Of a stretch of 33,369 bases of DNA, positions 14,996 through 22,410 are shown piece by piece (the stretch's first letter is position 1; the number at the start of each line of letters is the position of its first letter). The DNA comes from Candidatus Laterigemmans baculatus. GTDB taxonomy: Bacteria; Planctomycetota; Planctomycetia; Pirellulales; Pirellulaceae. The position numbers and the translations under genes were made by a program. Location of the stretch: NCBI RefSeq assembly GCF_010367455.1, contig NZ_WRPR01000029.1:1-33369 (forward strand), given 5' to 3'. The notes beneath the pieces are model-generated. The model was not told the DNA's origin and searched no databases. It was given only the letters and a program-made list of their open reading frames with translations.

Positions 14996-16198
14996 ATGAA
15001 GAAATGCATCACAACGACGGCGCTCGGATTGGCCCTCGGGCTCTTCTCGATACAGCCGAGCATCGCTCAGGACGACTATGACCAGCGCGATCGCCGGGCC
15101 CGCGCCGATCAGCGTGACGGCGCCGAGCAGCGCGAGGGCGGCGAACGAGAGCGGATGGACCGCCAGCGCGACGATCGGCAGCGCGACGATCGGCAGCGTT
15201 CTCAGTCCCAGTCCCAGGCGCGGCGCGGCCGCATCCAGGGTGAGGTCGTCCAGACCAAACGCGTGGACGTGCGGGGTACCGATCGCCAGCACTTGGTCGC
15301 GCTGCTGAAAACCGAACGCGGTAACCGCGTCGCGGTCGATCTCGGGGATGTCCGTCGGCTCGGACCGGATGCGCCGAGCAAGGGGGATGAAGTCCGGATT
15401 CGTGGACGCTTGGTCCGCATCGGTGACCGCGCGGTGGTCGTCGCAGAACAGTTCCAGGGACGCGGCCGCTCGGTGGTGCAGGTTGTAAATCAAGATCCCC
15501 GCATGGATCGCGAGCGTCGCCAAGACGACCGCCGACGAGAAACCGCTCGCCGGGACCGGCAAATGGACCGGCAGATGGACCGCGACCGTCGCCAGGACGA
15601 CCGTCGTAGCGACGTTGCCCGGCGCAACCTTCCCGGAGGATTGGGAGTCGCGATGGCGCCCGATCGGGAAGGCAATGGCGTGCGGGTGTTGGACGTGATG
15701 CGGGGGAGTCCGGCGGCCGAAGCGGGCCTTCGCGCCGGCGACGTGATCACCCAAGTCGATGAAACTGAAATCAGCGAACCCCGGGACCTGATCGGTGCCA
15801 TCGTCCAGCGGCAACCGGGCGAACAGGTCCGAGTCGTCGCCATGCGCGAGGATCAGCAACGGACCTTCAATGCCCGACTCGTCTCCCGCCAAGAAGCGCT
15901 CAACAACGCCCGCGCGGAGGCTGATCGCCGCCAGCAGGAGATGCGCCGCCAGCAGGAGGAGCGCGACCGCCAAGGCGACCGGGAGCGGCAAGCCGACCGC
16001 GATCGCCAGGAAGAGCGTGAGCGACAAGCGGATCGCCAGCGCCAGCAGGAACGCGAACGGCAGGAGGCGCGCGAACGCCAGCAAGATCGCGAACGCCAGC
16101 AAGAACGTGAACGGCAAGAGCGTGAACGCCAGCAAGAGCGCGAACGGCAGCAAGAGCGTGAACGGCAGCAGGAGCGTGAACGGCAGGAAGACAACTAG
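14996..16198 (+). CDS. Exported PDZ-domain protein with long Arg/Gln/Glu-rich arms
   Basis: A 400-residue protein. A signal peptide (1-24, SIA-Q) is followed by an Arg/Asp/Gln-rich arm, then a beta-rich segment (about 80-160; GEVVQTKRVDVRG, VRIRGRLVRIGDRAVVV) that may be an OB-like barrel, a second Arg/Asp-rich stretch, and a PDZ domain at about 213-295 (GGLGVAM, GSPAAEAGLRAGDVITQVD). The last 100 residues are almost only Arg, Gln, Glu and Asp in RQQERE-type repeats, which should form one long charged helix. No protease domain is present, so it is not a DegP-type enzyme; it may be a periplasmic scaffold. GGAGA 5 bases before the ATG at 14996 sets the start. A strong terminator follows 75 bp after the stop. 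The long hydrophobic antisense frame is a shadow of the C-terminal repeats. Confidence 0.88.
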   Translation: MKKCITTTALGLALGLFSIQPSIAQDDYDQRDRRARADQRDGAEQREGGERERMDRQRDDRQRDDRQRSQSQSQARRGRIQGEVVQTKRVDVRGTDRQHLVALLKTERGNRVAVDLGDVRRLGPDAPSKGDEVRIRGRLVRIGDRAVVVAEQFQGRGRSVVQVVNQDPRMDRERRQDDRRRETARRDRQMDRQMDRDRRQDDRRSDVARRNLPGGLGVAMAPDREGNGVRVLDVMRGSPAAEAGLRAGDVITQVDETEISEPRDLIGAIVQRQPGEQVRVVAMREDQQRTFNARLVSRQEALNNARAEADRRQQEMRRQQEERDRQGDRERQADRDRQEERERQADRQRQQERERQEARERQQDRERQQERERQERERQQERERQQERERQQERERQEDN

Positions 16199-16273
16199 CC
16201 ATAGGAAACCTGCCCCGCTTGCCTGATTACTGACGGGTCGCCCGCGGAACAGGAGGAGCCCGCCAGCACTTGG

Positions 16274-16309
16274 AAAACCCCCGTAGGTCCTTTGCCTGCG
16301 GGGGTTTTT
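16274..16309 (+). terminator. Strong rho-independent terminator
   Basis: AAAACCCCCGTAGG (16274-16287) pairs with CCTGCGGGGGTTTT (16295-16308) in a 14-bp stem with one U-G pair, ending in TTTTT. The symmetrical A/T flanks would also allow termination from the other strand. It closes the low-complexity gene pair. Confidence 0.92.
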
Positions 16310-16369
16310 CCTGCGCCTGCGGACGCTGTATCGTGGGGCGGAGGACTTCTCGCTGGAGGTCCCCCGAAT

Positions 16370-17371
16370 GTGGGCCCGCTGCGAATTGGAGCGGCCTGCG
16401 GTTCGCCGATCCCGTTTCTCGAGGGGCTGCCCCAGTTGTCCGACCTTGTAGTATCTCCAGTCGTTTTAGGTCTCTGGCCGATTGCCGGCGTGACCTCGGT
16501 GGGAGTGACGCCTGAGCTGAGTCGCCAGACGATCAGAGCGGCCCTCGATGCAGGCGTCACAACTTTCGATACGGCGTTTAGCTACGGTTATGACGGTGAG
16601 AGCGACCGTCTGCTCGGCGAGATGCTGGCCGCAGGTTCCTCGAGGCGGCGTGAAGGCTGTGTCGTGATCAGCAAGGTGGGTCAGCGGTGGACGGCGGATC
16701 GGAAGCGAGTCACCGATGCTTCGCCAGCAACTTTGGTGGCTGACGCCGAGGACTCACTCCGGCGGATTGGGATCGAACGCTTCGATCTGCTGATGCTTCA
16801 TAGCGTCGACCCAGAGATCGACGTTCGGCGCTCGATCGAGGCGCTCGAGGGGCTTCGGGAGCGCGGGTTGGCGGCTCGGATCGGGCTCTGCAATGCCGAC
16901 TTTCCGGCGCTCCTGGCCGCTGCCGAAGCCGGTCCGCTGTCGGCAGTTCAGTGGCCGCTGAATTTGCTGCAGCGAGAGGTGCTCGACCGCCGGGTGGAGT
17001 GGTGTCGCGAGCAAGGGATCGCGGTGCATACCTACTGGGGGCTGATGAAGGGCCTGTTGGCTGGCCGGATCGACCGCCAGCACGTCTTCGATCCGGGCGA
17101 TTCGCGCCCCGGGTATGCGATCTATCAAGGAGCGGCCCGCGAGCGAGCGCATCGGGTGATCGATCGGCTGCGGCAGCTCGGCGAGGAGGCGGAGCTCACG
17201 GTGGCCCAGCTGTCGCTTGGGTGGGTGCTGAGCCAACCGGGGGTCAGCTCCGTGTTGGTTGGGGCCAAGCGGCCGGAGCAGATTCGTGAGACGGCCCGCG
17301 CTCGGCCACTCTCGCCCGAGCTGGTCGCCGAGATCGACGCGGCGGTCGGTGCGTCAGGCTGGAAAGCCTGA
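16370..17371 (+). CDS. Aldo/keto reductase
   Basis: A 333-residue NADPH-dependent reductase with the (beta/alpha)8 fold. The catalytic tetrad is visible: Asp67 (FDTA), Tyr72 or Tyr74 (SYGY), Lys102 (ISKVG) and His144 (LMLHS). QWPLNLLQRE and, near the end, GVSSVLVGAKRPEQI form the cofactor-binding blocks. The physiological carbonyl substrate cannot be told. I chose the GTG at 16370, which has GGAGG 10 bases upstream. The frame is open back to 16292 but that point is inside the terminator. A TTG at 16436 is another option. The last codons and the TGA stop lie inside a GTCAGGCT hairpin (17353-17372), so the C-terminus ASGWKA is encoded by repeat DNA. The next gene follows after 94 bp. Confidence 0.9.
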   Translation: MGPLRIGAACGSPIPFLEGLPQLSDLVVSPVVLGLWPIAGVTSVGVTPELSRQTIRAALDAGVTTFDTAFSYGYDGESDRLLGEMLAAGSSRRREGCVVISKVGQRWTADRKRVTDASPATLVADAEDSLRRIGIERFDLLMLHSVDPEIDVRRSIEALEGLRERGLAARIGLCNADFPALLAAAEAGPLSAVQWPLNLLQREVLDRRVEWCREQGIAVHTYWGLMKGLLAGRIDRQHVFDPGDSRPGYAIYQGAARERAHRVIDRLRQLGEEAELTVAQLSLGWVLSQPGVSSVLVGAKRPEQIRETARARPLSPELVAEIDAAVGASGWKA

Positions 17372-17372
17372 C
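17353..17372. repeat. GTCAGGCT-GGAA-AGCCTGAC hairpin
   Basis: A perfect 8-bp stem closes a GGAA tetraloop of the GNRA class. It overlaps the 3' end and stop codon of the aldo/keto reductase gene. A related hairpin is at 18546-18565. Confidence 0.75.
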
Positions 17373-17465
17373 GGACATTGCGGTTTTGGCGCATGTTTGC
17401 ATTGTCGGTGTTATAGTTGCATGGCCCTCGATTCTTCTCTTCATGCAATCGCTTGCGAGCTTCCC

Positions 17466-18356
17466 ATGCGCCGCCGACAATTCCTCTTGAGCTCCGCCCT
17501 GGCTGCCGCTGCCGTCCATTGCCCTCGCCCTCTGCTCGCCTTGCCTCCGGACCATCGCTACATGCAGCGGCTCGGTCTGCAGCTGTACACGGTGCGGAAC
17601 GAGTTGGCCGCGGATCGCGATGCGACGCTGAAGAAAATCGCGGAGATCGGCTACAAGCAAGTGGAGTTGGTCGAGACGGTGGGAGCCCAAGAGGTCGCCA
17701 AGGCGGCCAAGGATCAGGGGCTGGCGGTGACCAGTGCGTTCTTCGATTGGAAGGCGGTCGTCGCTCCGGATACGCCCGGCGCGGCGAAGATTGAAGAGGT
17801 AATTGAGGCGGCCCAGCAGATCGGCCTCAAGTACCTCGTCTTCGGCTATATCGGTCCCGGGCACCGCGACTCGGCCGACGATTATCGCCGCGCCGCCGAC
17901 GCGGCCAACGCCGTCGGCGAGAGGATCCATCAGGCTGGCATGCAGCTCTGCTATCACAACCACGCCTTCGAATTCGAGCCGCTCGAGAACGACACGATGG
18001 GCTTCGACCTGTTGGTCAAAGGCTTTGATCCGAAGCTGATCAAATTCGAGATCGACGTGTTTTGGACCGCCGTGGGAGGCTGGAAACCGGTCGAGATCCT
18101 CAAGCGGCTCGACGGGGCCGTCAGCCAACTTCACTTGAAGGATGTGAAGCCGGGCGCCGGAACCGTCTTCGACGAAAGCAAAGTCTCAGAAACCACCTTT
18201 CAAGAAGTCGGCGACGGCTCGATCGATTTTGCCGAGCTGCTCCAGGTGGCCGAGCGGATCGGGGTCGAGCAGTGCCACGTCGAGCAGGATCATTCGCTCT
18301 CCCCGCTCGAATCGATCGCCCAGAGCTACGCGTTCCTCCGCGATTTGCAGCTGTAG
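17466..18356 (+). CDS. Tat-exported sugar phosphate isomerase/epimerase-like TIM barrel
   Basis: A 296-residue xylose-isomerase-like TIM barrel. The N-terminus MRRRQFLLSSALAAAA is a twin-arginine signal, so the folded protein is likely moved to the periplasm. Family blocks: LGLQLYTVRNEL at about 36-47, IGYKQVELVE, CYHNHAFEF, KFEIDVFW, QLHLKDVKPG and QDHS; the acidic and His residues in these are the usual metal ligands. Such Tat-exported members are abundant in planctomycetes and are thought to act on sugars or inositols; substrate unknown. The ATG at 17466 is chosen because the Arg-rich Tat motif starts there. It follows the aldo/keto reductase gene in the same direction. Confidence 0.9.
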   Translation: MRRRQFLLSSALAAAAVHCPRPLLALPPDHRYMQRLGLQLYTVRNELAADRDATLKKIAEIGYKQVELVETVGAQEVAKAAKDQGLAVTSAFFDWKAVVAPDTPGAAKIEEVIEAAQQIGLKYLVFGYIGPGHRDSADDYRRAADAANAVGERIHQAGMQLCYHNHAFEFEPLENDTMGFDLLVKGFDPKLIKFEIDVFWTAVGGWKPVEILKRLDGAVSQLHLKDVKPGAGTVFDESKVSETTFQEVGDGSIDFAELLQVAERIGVEQCHVEQDHSLSPLESIAQSYAFLRDLQL

Positions 18357-18392
18357 TCGAGGTATTTCTTCAGCCGCTGGCGCTCTGCGGGT

Positions 18393-18522
18393 GAGCCGAC
18401 GGCGCTAGCCGCGGGTTCCGTTGCGCTGGCGAACGGATCGTGCTCGTGATTCAGCGCCGCAGCAGTGCAACGTTTTCCCGCGGCGCATACCGGCTGAGGC
18501 CCGAGGCTAGCGCCTACGGCTC
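18393..18522. repeat. GCTAGC-core element, long-spacer form
   Basis: The left arm GAGCCGACGGCGCTAGCCGC and the right arm GAGGCTAGCGCCTACGGCTC flank about 80 bp. It has the same arms and orientation as 27790-27867 but a longer spacer. It fills much of the 298-bp space 18357-18654, between convergent genes. Confidence 0.75.
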
Positions 18523-18545
18523 AACCGAGGCTCGAGTGGACGAGA

Positions 18546-18565
18546 GTCAGCCTGGATAGGCTGAC
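18546..18565. repeat. GTCAGCCT-AGGCTGAC hairpin
   Basis: A perfect 8-bp stem (18546-18553 with 18558-18565) around GGAT. Same family as 17353-17372. Confidence 0.65.
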
Positions 18566-18588
18566 GTACATCCGGTCAGTGCGGGAGA

Positions 18589-18616
18589 ACCGGACGCTAG
18601 CGCGTGGCGGCTGATT
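18589..18616. repeat. GCTAGC-core half-copy
   Basis: It shares GCTAGCGCGTGGCGGCTGATT with 74-94 at the left edge of the window. It lies just past the 3' end of the minus-strand gene at 18655. Confidence 0.65.
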
Positions 18617-18654
18617 GGGCTCCCCCGCGTGCCCTGATTGGGCAAGGCGTCCGC

Positions 18655-19221
18655 CTAATGCGGGCGGCTGGGCATGTGGCGGGGATAGGGGGCGAGTTCG
18701 GCCGCCGGGGGCTGCTGGCCGGTTTCTTCACGCCACTGCCGACGCTCGCGATTGGTGGCGTAGAATCGCAACCACGTCTCCGCATCGTCGTCGTCGAGGC
18801 ACCGCCAATGGAGGAAATTGCGGGGCAGATCGACTTTCTTTTCCCAGGCCGGCAGGATGTCGCGGTAGATGATCCGGTACAGTTGCAGATCGTCGAGGTG
18901 GTCGGTGCATTCGAGCACGACCCGTTGATCGTACAGTTTTTGGATCGTCTCCCAGAGCAGATTGTGCAGCTCCTCTTCGGCGACTTCGTCGGGGTGGGGC
19001 AGCTTGAGTTCCGGCGAGAACCATTGGCTGATCGGCATCGCTGGAGCGCGTTCCCAGGCCAGCATCGAGGCGAGGTACTCGTTCTCGACACTCAGCGGCA
19101 TCCGTCGCTGGGAAAGGCCATTGAGCGATTCGTCGACGTACGGCTCAAGTTCGTCGCGCAACTGGGCGTTGAGCAACAGCAGCTCGACTTCATCCAACAT
19201 CGGGCGGCCAGCTTCGGACAT
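18655..19221 (-). CDS. Conserved-looking hypothetical protein
   Basis: A 188-residue soluble, acidic protein with no signal peptide or membrane segment. It has helical, Leu-rich segments (MLDEVELLLLNAQLRDELEPY, 8-28 region) and many Trp and Asp residues toward the C-terminus (WRCLDDDDAETWLRFY). No family recognised. The ATG at 19221 (MSEAGRP) has a GAGAAG upstream. The frame is open a further 32 codons with Ser/Arg/Pro-rich sequence that looks non-coding. Codon use is like that of the neighbours. It follows the two glycosyltransferase genes on the same strand after 168 bp with no recognisable element. Confidence 0.7.
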   Translation of the reverse strand: MSEAGRPMLDEVELLLLNAQLRDELEPYVDESLNGLSQRRMPLSVENEYLASMLAWERAPAMPISQWFSPELKLPHPDEVAEEELHNLLWETIQKLYDQRVVLECTDHLDDLQLYRIIYRDILPAWEKKVDLPRNFLHWRCLDDDDAETWLRFYATNRERRQWREETGQQPPAAELAPYPRHMPSRPH

Positions 19222-19389
19222 GACGTTGCTTCTCGAGGGGCGGAAGGGAGGGGGCGAGCCGGGGCATGAACCGCGGTGCCATCTCTTCGAATTTATCAAC
19301 GCGAGGCGGCCACTCAACGTCTTGCTTAGCCAAAACAGCCATTCCGAGTGAGATTCTTCGATTCGCGCCCGGCGGAATCGCTACCAGCC

Positions 19390-20535
19390 CTACGCCTTCA
19401 CAGATTTTTCAGAGAAATTTTCGCTCCCACTCAAGCCTGTAAGCGATTCGTAAAGCAGGGCGTGGGCGTCGACCATGGCCGACACGCTGAACTCGCGGGC
19501 GATCCGCTCTGCTGCCGCTCGCCCGAGCCGGGCCGCGTCGTCGGGGTGTTCGAGCAAGTGCTGGGTTTGGCGAGCGAAGTCGGGGGAGTCTCCGACGGCG
19601 ACGAGCAACCCGTGCTGGTCGTGCTCGATCAAGTCGCGGTTGCCTGGGATGTCGGTGGCCACGCAGGGGCGGCCGGCCCGCATCGCTTCCATCAGCGCGT
19701 TGCTCTGCCCTTCGTAGCCACTGCCAAGCCAAAATACGTCCAGATGCGGGAGCAGCTCCGCGACGTCCTCCCGGGGGCCGACGAACCGGACGCGGTCGAC
19801 GTTGGAGACCGCGTCGCGATGCCGGAGCAGCTCGTCTCGCTGCGGCCCGTCGCCGACGATCACCAGCGACACGTCATCCGGGCGGAGCGTGTTGAGCATG
19901 TCGGTGGCCCAGATCAAATCGCGATACCGCTTTTGCGGCCACAGCCGTCCGACCGCTCCGATCCAGTGTCGCTGGGGGTCGAGCTCCAACCGCCGCGCGA
20001 TCTCGAGCCGCGAAGTTTGGCTCGGCGGAGCCGGTTCGATGCCGTTGGGGATGATGCGAAACAGCTCCGCCGGAACTCCTCGCGCCGCATAGAAGTCGCG
20101 GACGCCCGAGCTGTTGGTGGTGATCGCCGTGGAGATTTTTGCCAGCCGCCGATCGATCACCCCGTGTCTCCACGTCTTCCACGGATCGACGCAGCGTTCC
20201 GAGCCGATGATCACCGGCACGCCGACCGACTTCGCAGCCGCCCGTCCGTAGCTGTTGGCGGCGAACAAGAACGTGTGCACGACGTCGGGACGAAGCTCGC
20301 GGAGCAACCGGCGGAGGCGAAAGTAGGCGGTGGGATCGGCTTTGCCTCGCTTGCCCACGAGCGTGTGCGGCACACCGGCTTGATCCAGCTCGGCGATCCG
20401 CGGCCCTTCGCGGGTGAGCAGCACAACGTGCACGTCGAACCGCTCGCGAGGCAAAGCGGCCGCCAGCATGCACACCTGCCGCTCGGCTCCTCCGCGATCC
20501 ATGGTGGGAATGATCAGGGCAACGCGGATCGTCAT
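19390..20535 (-). CDS. Glycosyltransferase, GT4 family (GT-B fold)
   Basis: A 381-residue glycosyltransferase that should transfer a sugar from a nucleotide donor to a lipid- or surface-linked acceptor. An N-terminal Rossmann half opens with ALIIPTMDRGGAERQ. The C-terminal half shows NGIEP, GAVGRLWPQKRYRDL, and the donor-binding E-x7-E region in GYEGQSNALMEAMRAG followed by PCVATDIPGNRDLI. Its ATG overlaps the stop of the upstream gene as ATGA (20532-20535), so the two are probably translationally coupled. Part of the run trpD-hpt-GT-GT. A very long antisense frame opposite both transferases is a GC-rich shadow. Confidence 0.92.
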   Translation of the reverse strand: MTIRVALIIPTMDRGGAERQVCMLAAALPRERFDVHVVLLTREGPRIAELDQAGVPHTLVGKRGKADPTAYFRLRRLLRELRPDVVHTFLFAANSYGRAAAKSVGVPVIIGSERCVDPWKTWRHGVIDRRLAKISTAITTNSSGVRDFYAARGVPAELFRIIPNGIEPAPPSQTSRLEIARRLELDPQRHWIGAVGRLWPQKRYRDLIWATDMLNTLRPDDVSLVIVGDGPQRDELLRHRDAVSNVDRVRFVGPREDVAELLPHLDVFWLGSGYEGQSNALMEAMRAGRPCVATDIPGNRDLIEHDQHGLLVAVGDSPDFARQTQHLLEHPDDAARLGRAAAERIAREFSVSAMVDAHALLYESLTGLSGSENFSEKSVKA

Positions 20536-21764
20536 GATGTCGCTCCGGTGGGACGGTCGAGATCGATCGGCCGCCGGTCGCCGAGCAGCTGCGTGATCAG
20601 CTCCAGGTGCGCCGCAATCGAATGCTCGCGTGGGTTGGATTGGCGAAGGATTCCCCGCAGGTCGGCGGCGCGGGACAGGCTGTGCGAGGCGTCCTCGAGC
20701 GAAGCCCGCAAGACGCGTCGCAGGTCCGCCACGTCGCCGGGGATGAACGTCGGGATCTGCGAGACGGCCGGGCCAAGCAGCGCGCGGATCTCGGGAGTGT
20801 CGGGAACGACCGTCGGGACTCCCGCACCGAGGGCGGCTGGCAACCGCTGTTCGAGTCCCTCGCCGTCGGTGGGAAAGACCATCAGGTCGGCCGCCCGAAA
20901 CAACTCCTCGACGTGTCCAAAGCAGCCGGGCAGGGCGGTCACGTCGCGAACGCCTTGCTCGCGGAGATACCTGTGGAGCGTTTCGCGACTCGGCCCATCG
21001 CCGATCCACCAAACCCGCAGTTCGGGCCACTCCTCGCACAGCGGCACGATCGCTTCGGCGAGCTGCAGGACTCCTGAAAACGCGTCGAGCGGAGCCGGGC
21101 AGACGACGACGCGTCCTCCCTGCGGAACCCGCAAATCCGCGTTGACCGCCGCCAAACTGGCGCGAGCGGCTGCGACCAGTGGCGGGTCGCGACGGGGACC
21201 GGCCGGAAATCCGTCGTCGATCCGGTGGACTTTGGTCGCCGATGCCCCGCAGGCGAGCAGGGCACGCGCGGCCGAGGCGGTCGGGGCGATGAGGGCCCCG
21301 GCACGCAGGCTTTGGTTGAACATCCGCCTCGCCGCCCGCGAGCCGCCGGCCCACCGCGAGTCGGAGAATTCACCCGTCCCGCGGCAGCGAACGAGGCTCG
21401 GGATACCCAGCCGCAGCGCGGCATCGACTACCGCCGCCCCTTCATCGCGCATGTTGTCGGCGTAGGCGATGTCGTACTCGGCGAGATGCTCGCGCAGCCA
21501 CCGCGTGAGGCCGCGCTGGTAGAGCGCCGCCGACCAATCGCCCCGGGGAGCCGCGACCGGGCGGAGCACGGGGAGTTCACGGTACACCAGGCTCGTGGGC
21601 CAAGCTGCCGAGTACCGCGGAGCGAGCAGCGTTGCCCGGGCACCGCTCCGCCGCAAGCCTTCGGCGAGCACGGTCAAACGCCCCGTGGCATCGTCGGTAT
21701 GAGGCCAGAAACGCCGAGTGACCATCAAGATTGCCGGGCCACCCTCCGGCCGCGCGTCAGCCAT
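20532..21764 (-). CDS. Glycosyltransferase, GT4-like
   Basis: A 410-residue GT-B fold glycosyltransferase. It opens with ILMVTRRFWPHTDDATGRL, typical of the acceptor half. In the C-terminal half it has VVVCPAPLD, WWIGDGPSRETL, and the donor site GEGLEQRLPAALGAGVPTVV. The usual E-x7-E motif is only partly kept, with the second acidic position replaced. Its start overlaps the end of hpt by 8 bp and its end overlaps the next transferase by 4 bp. The acceptor is unknown; two transferases in tandem point to a short glycan or glycolipid step. Confidence 0.88.
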   Translation of the reverse strand: MADARPEGGPAILMVTRRFWPHTDDATGRLTVLAEGLRRSGARATLLAPRYSAAWPTSLVYRELPVLRPVAAPRGDWSAALYQRGLTRWLREHLAEYDIAYADNMRDEGAAVVDAALRLGIPSLVRCRGTGEFSDSRWAGGSRAARRMFNQSLRAGALIAPTASAARALLACGASATKVHRIDDGFPAGPRRDPPLVAAARASLAAVNADLRVPQGGRVVVCPAPLDAFSGVLQLAEAIVPLCEEWPELRVWWIGDGPSRETLHRYLREQGVRDVTALPGCFGHVEELFRAADLMVFPTDGEGLEQRLPAALGAGVPTVVPDTPEIRALLGPAVSQIPTFIPGDVADLRRVLRASLEDASHSLSRAADLRGILRQSNPREHSIAAHLELITQLLGDRRPIDLDRPTGATS

Positions 21765-22323
21765 CGCCCGGTTCGGATCGCGCGCTCAGCACCGCCGGCG
21801 AATCCCGCTCCAAGTCCTGCGGCTCGAGCACGCCCAGAAAGGGGAGATTGCGGTAGTGGTCGCGATAATCGAGCCCATACCCGACGACGAATTCATCGGG
21901 AATCTCAAAGGCCACGAAGTCGGGTCGGAGGGTCACCTCGGTCTCGCGCTGTTTGTGCAGCAGGACCGCTGTCCGCACCGACCGGGCGCCGAGCCCTCCG
22001 ATGTGGGCGACCAGCCGCTCGAGCGTTCGCCCGGTGTCGAAAATATCGTCCACGAGCAGCACGTCGCGGTCGCGGATGTCGATCAGCATCTCGCTGGCCA
22101 CCTGGAGCTCTCCGGCGGTGGTCCCGCCCCGGTAGCTGCTCGCCCCGATCACGCCAATTCGCAGCGGCATGTCGAGCAACCGCATCAAGTCGGCCAAGAG
22201 CACGACCGAGCCGGTCATCACCGCGACGAGCGTCAACGGCTGCTCACCGTACTGCTGCCGAATCTGGGCGGCCAGCCGTCGCACCCCGGCCTGCAGCTCT
22301 TGCTCTGCGAGCAATATTTTCAT
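21757..22323 (-). CDS. hpt: Hypoxanthine phosphoribosyltransferase
   Basis: Salvages hypoxanthine (and guanine) with PRPP to IMP/GMP in the cytoplasm. The 188-residue protein has the PRPP-binding motif VLLVDDIFDTGRTL, the ASSYRGG loop, and the DFVAFEIPDEFVVGYGLDY block that contacts the purine. The start MKILLAEQELQ at 22323 fits the family, with CGGAG just upstream; nine further codons lie in frame. It overlaps the following glycosyltransferase gene by 8 bp. The link with glycosyltransferases appears to be one of transcription, not of pathway. Confidence 0.95.
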   Translation of the reverse strand: MKILLAEQELQAGVRRLAAQIRQQYGEQPLTLVAVMTGSVVLLADLMRLLDMPLRIGVIGASSYRGGTTAGELQVASEMLIDIRDRDVLLVDDIFDTGRTLERLVAHIGGLGARSVRTAVLLHKQRETEVTLRPDFVAFEIPDEFVVGYGLDYRDHYRNLPFLGVLEPQDLERDSPAVLSARSEPGDG

Positions 22324-22346
22324 CGGACTCCGTTTCTCCACCCCAG

Positions 22347-22382
22347 GCATTCAGTCGGGCATTCAGTCGGGCATTCGGTCCA
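22347..22382. repeat. 12-bp tandem repeat before hpt
   Basis: GCATTCAGTCGG occurs twice (22347-22358, 22359-22370) followed by a diverged unit (22371-22382), in the 87 bp between trpD and hpt. It could alter spacing in the intercistronic leader. Confidence 0.7.
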
Positions 22383-22410
22383 TCGGCCAACCGAGCGATT
22401 TGTCCAGGAT

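Noticed and set aside
14966-16153. A 395-codon minus-strand frame with long runs of Leu, Ala and Phe that look like membrane segments
   Set aside because: The hydrophobic runs are the reverse of the Arg/Gln/Glu repeats of the PDZ protein, which has a signal peptide, Shine-Dalgarno site and terminator.
19348-21465. A 705-codon open frame on the plus strand opposite the two glycosyltransferases
   Set aside because: It is rich in Arg, Ser and Pro, has no motifs, and lies fully antisense to two proteins with clear GT-B motifs; a GC-rich shadow.
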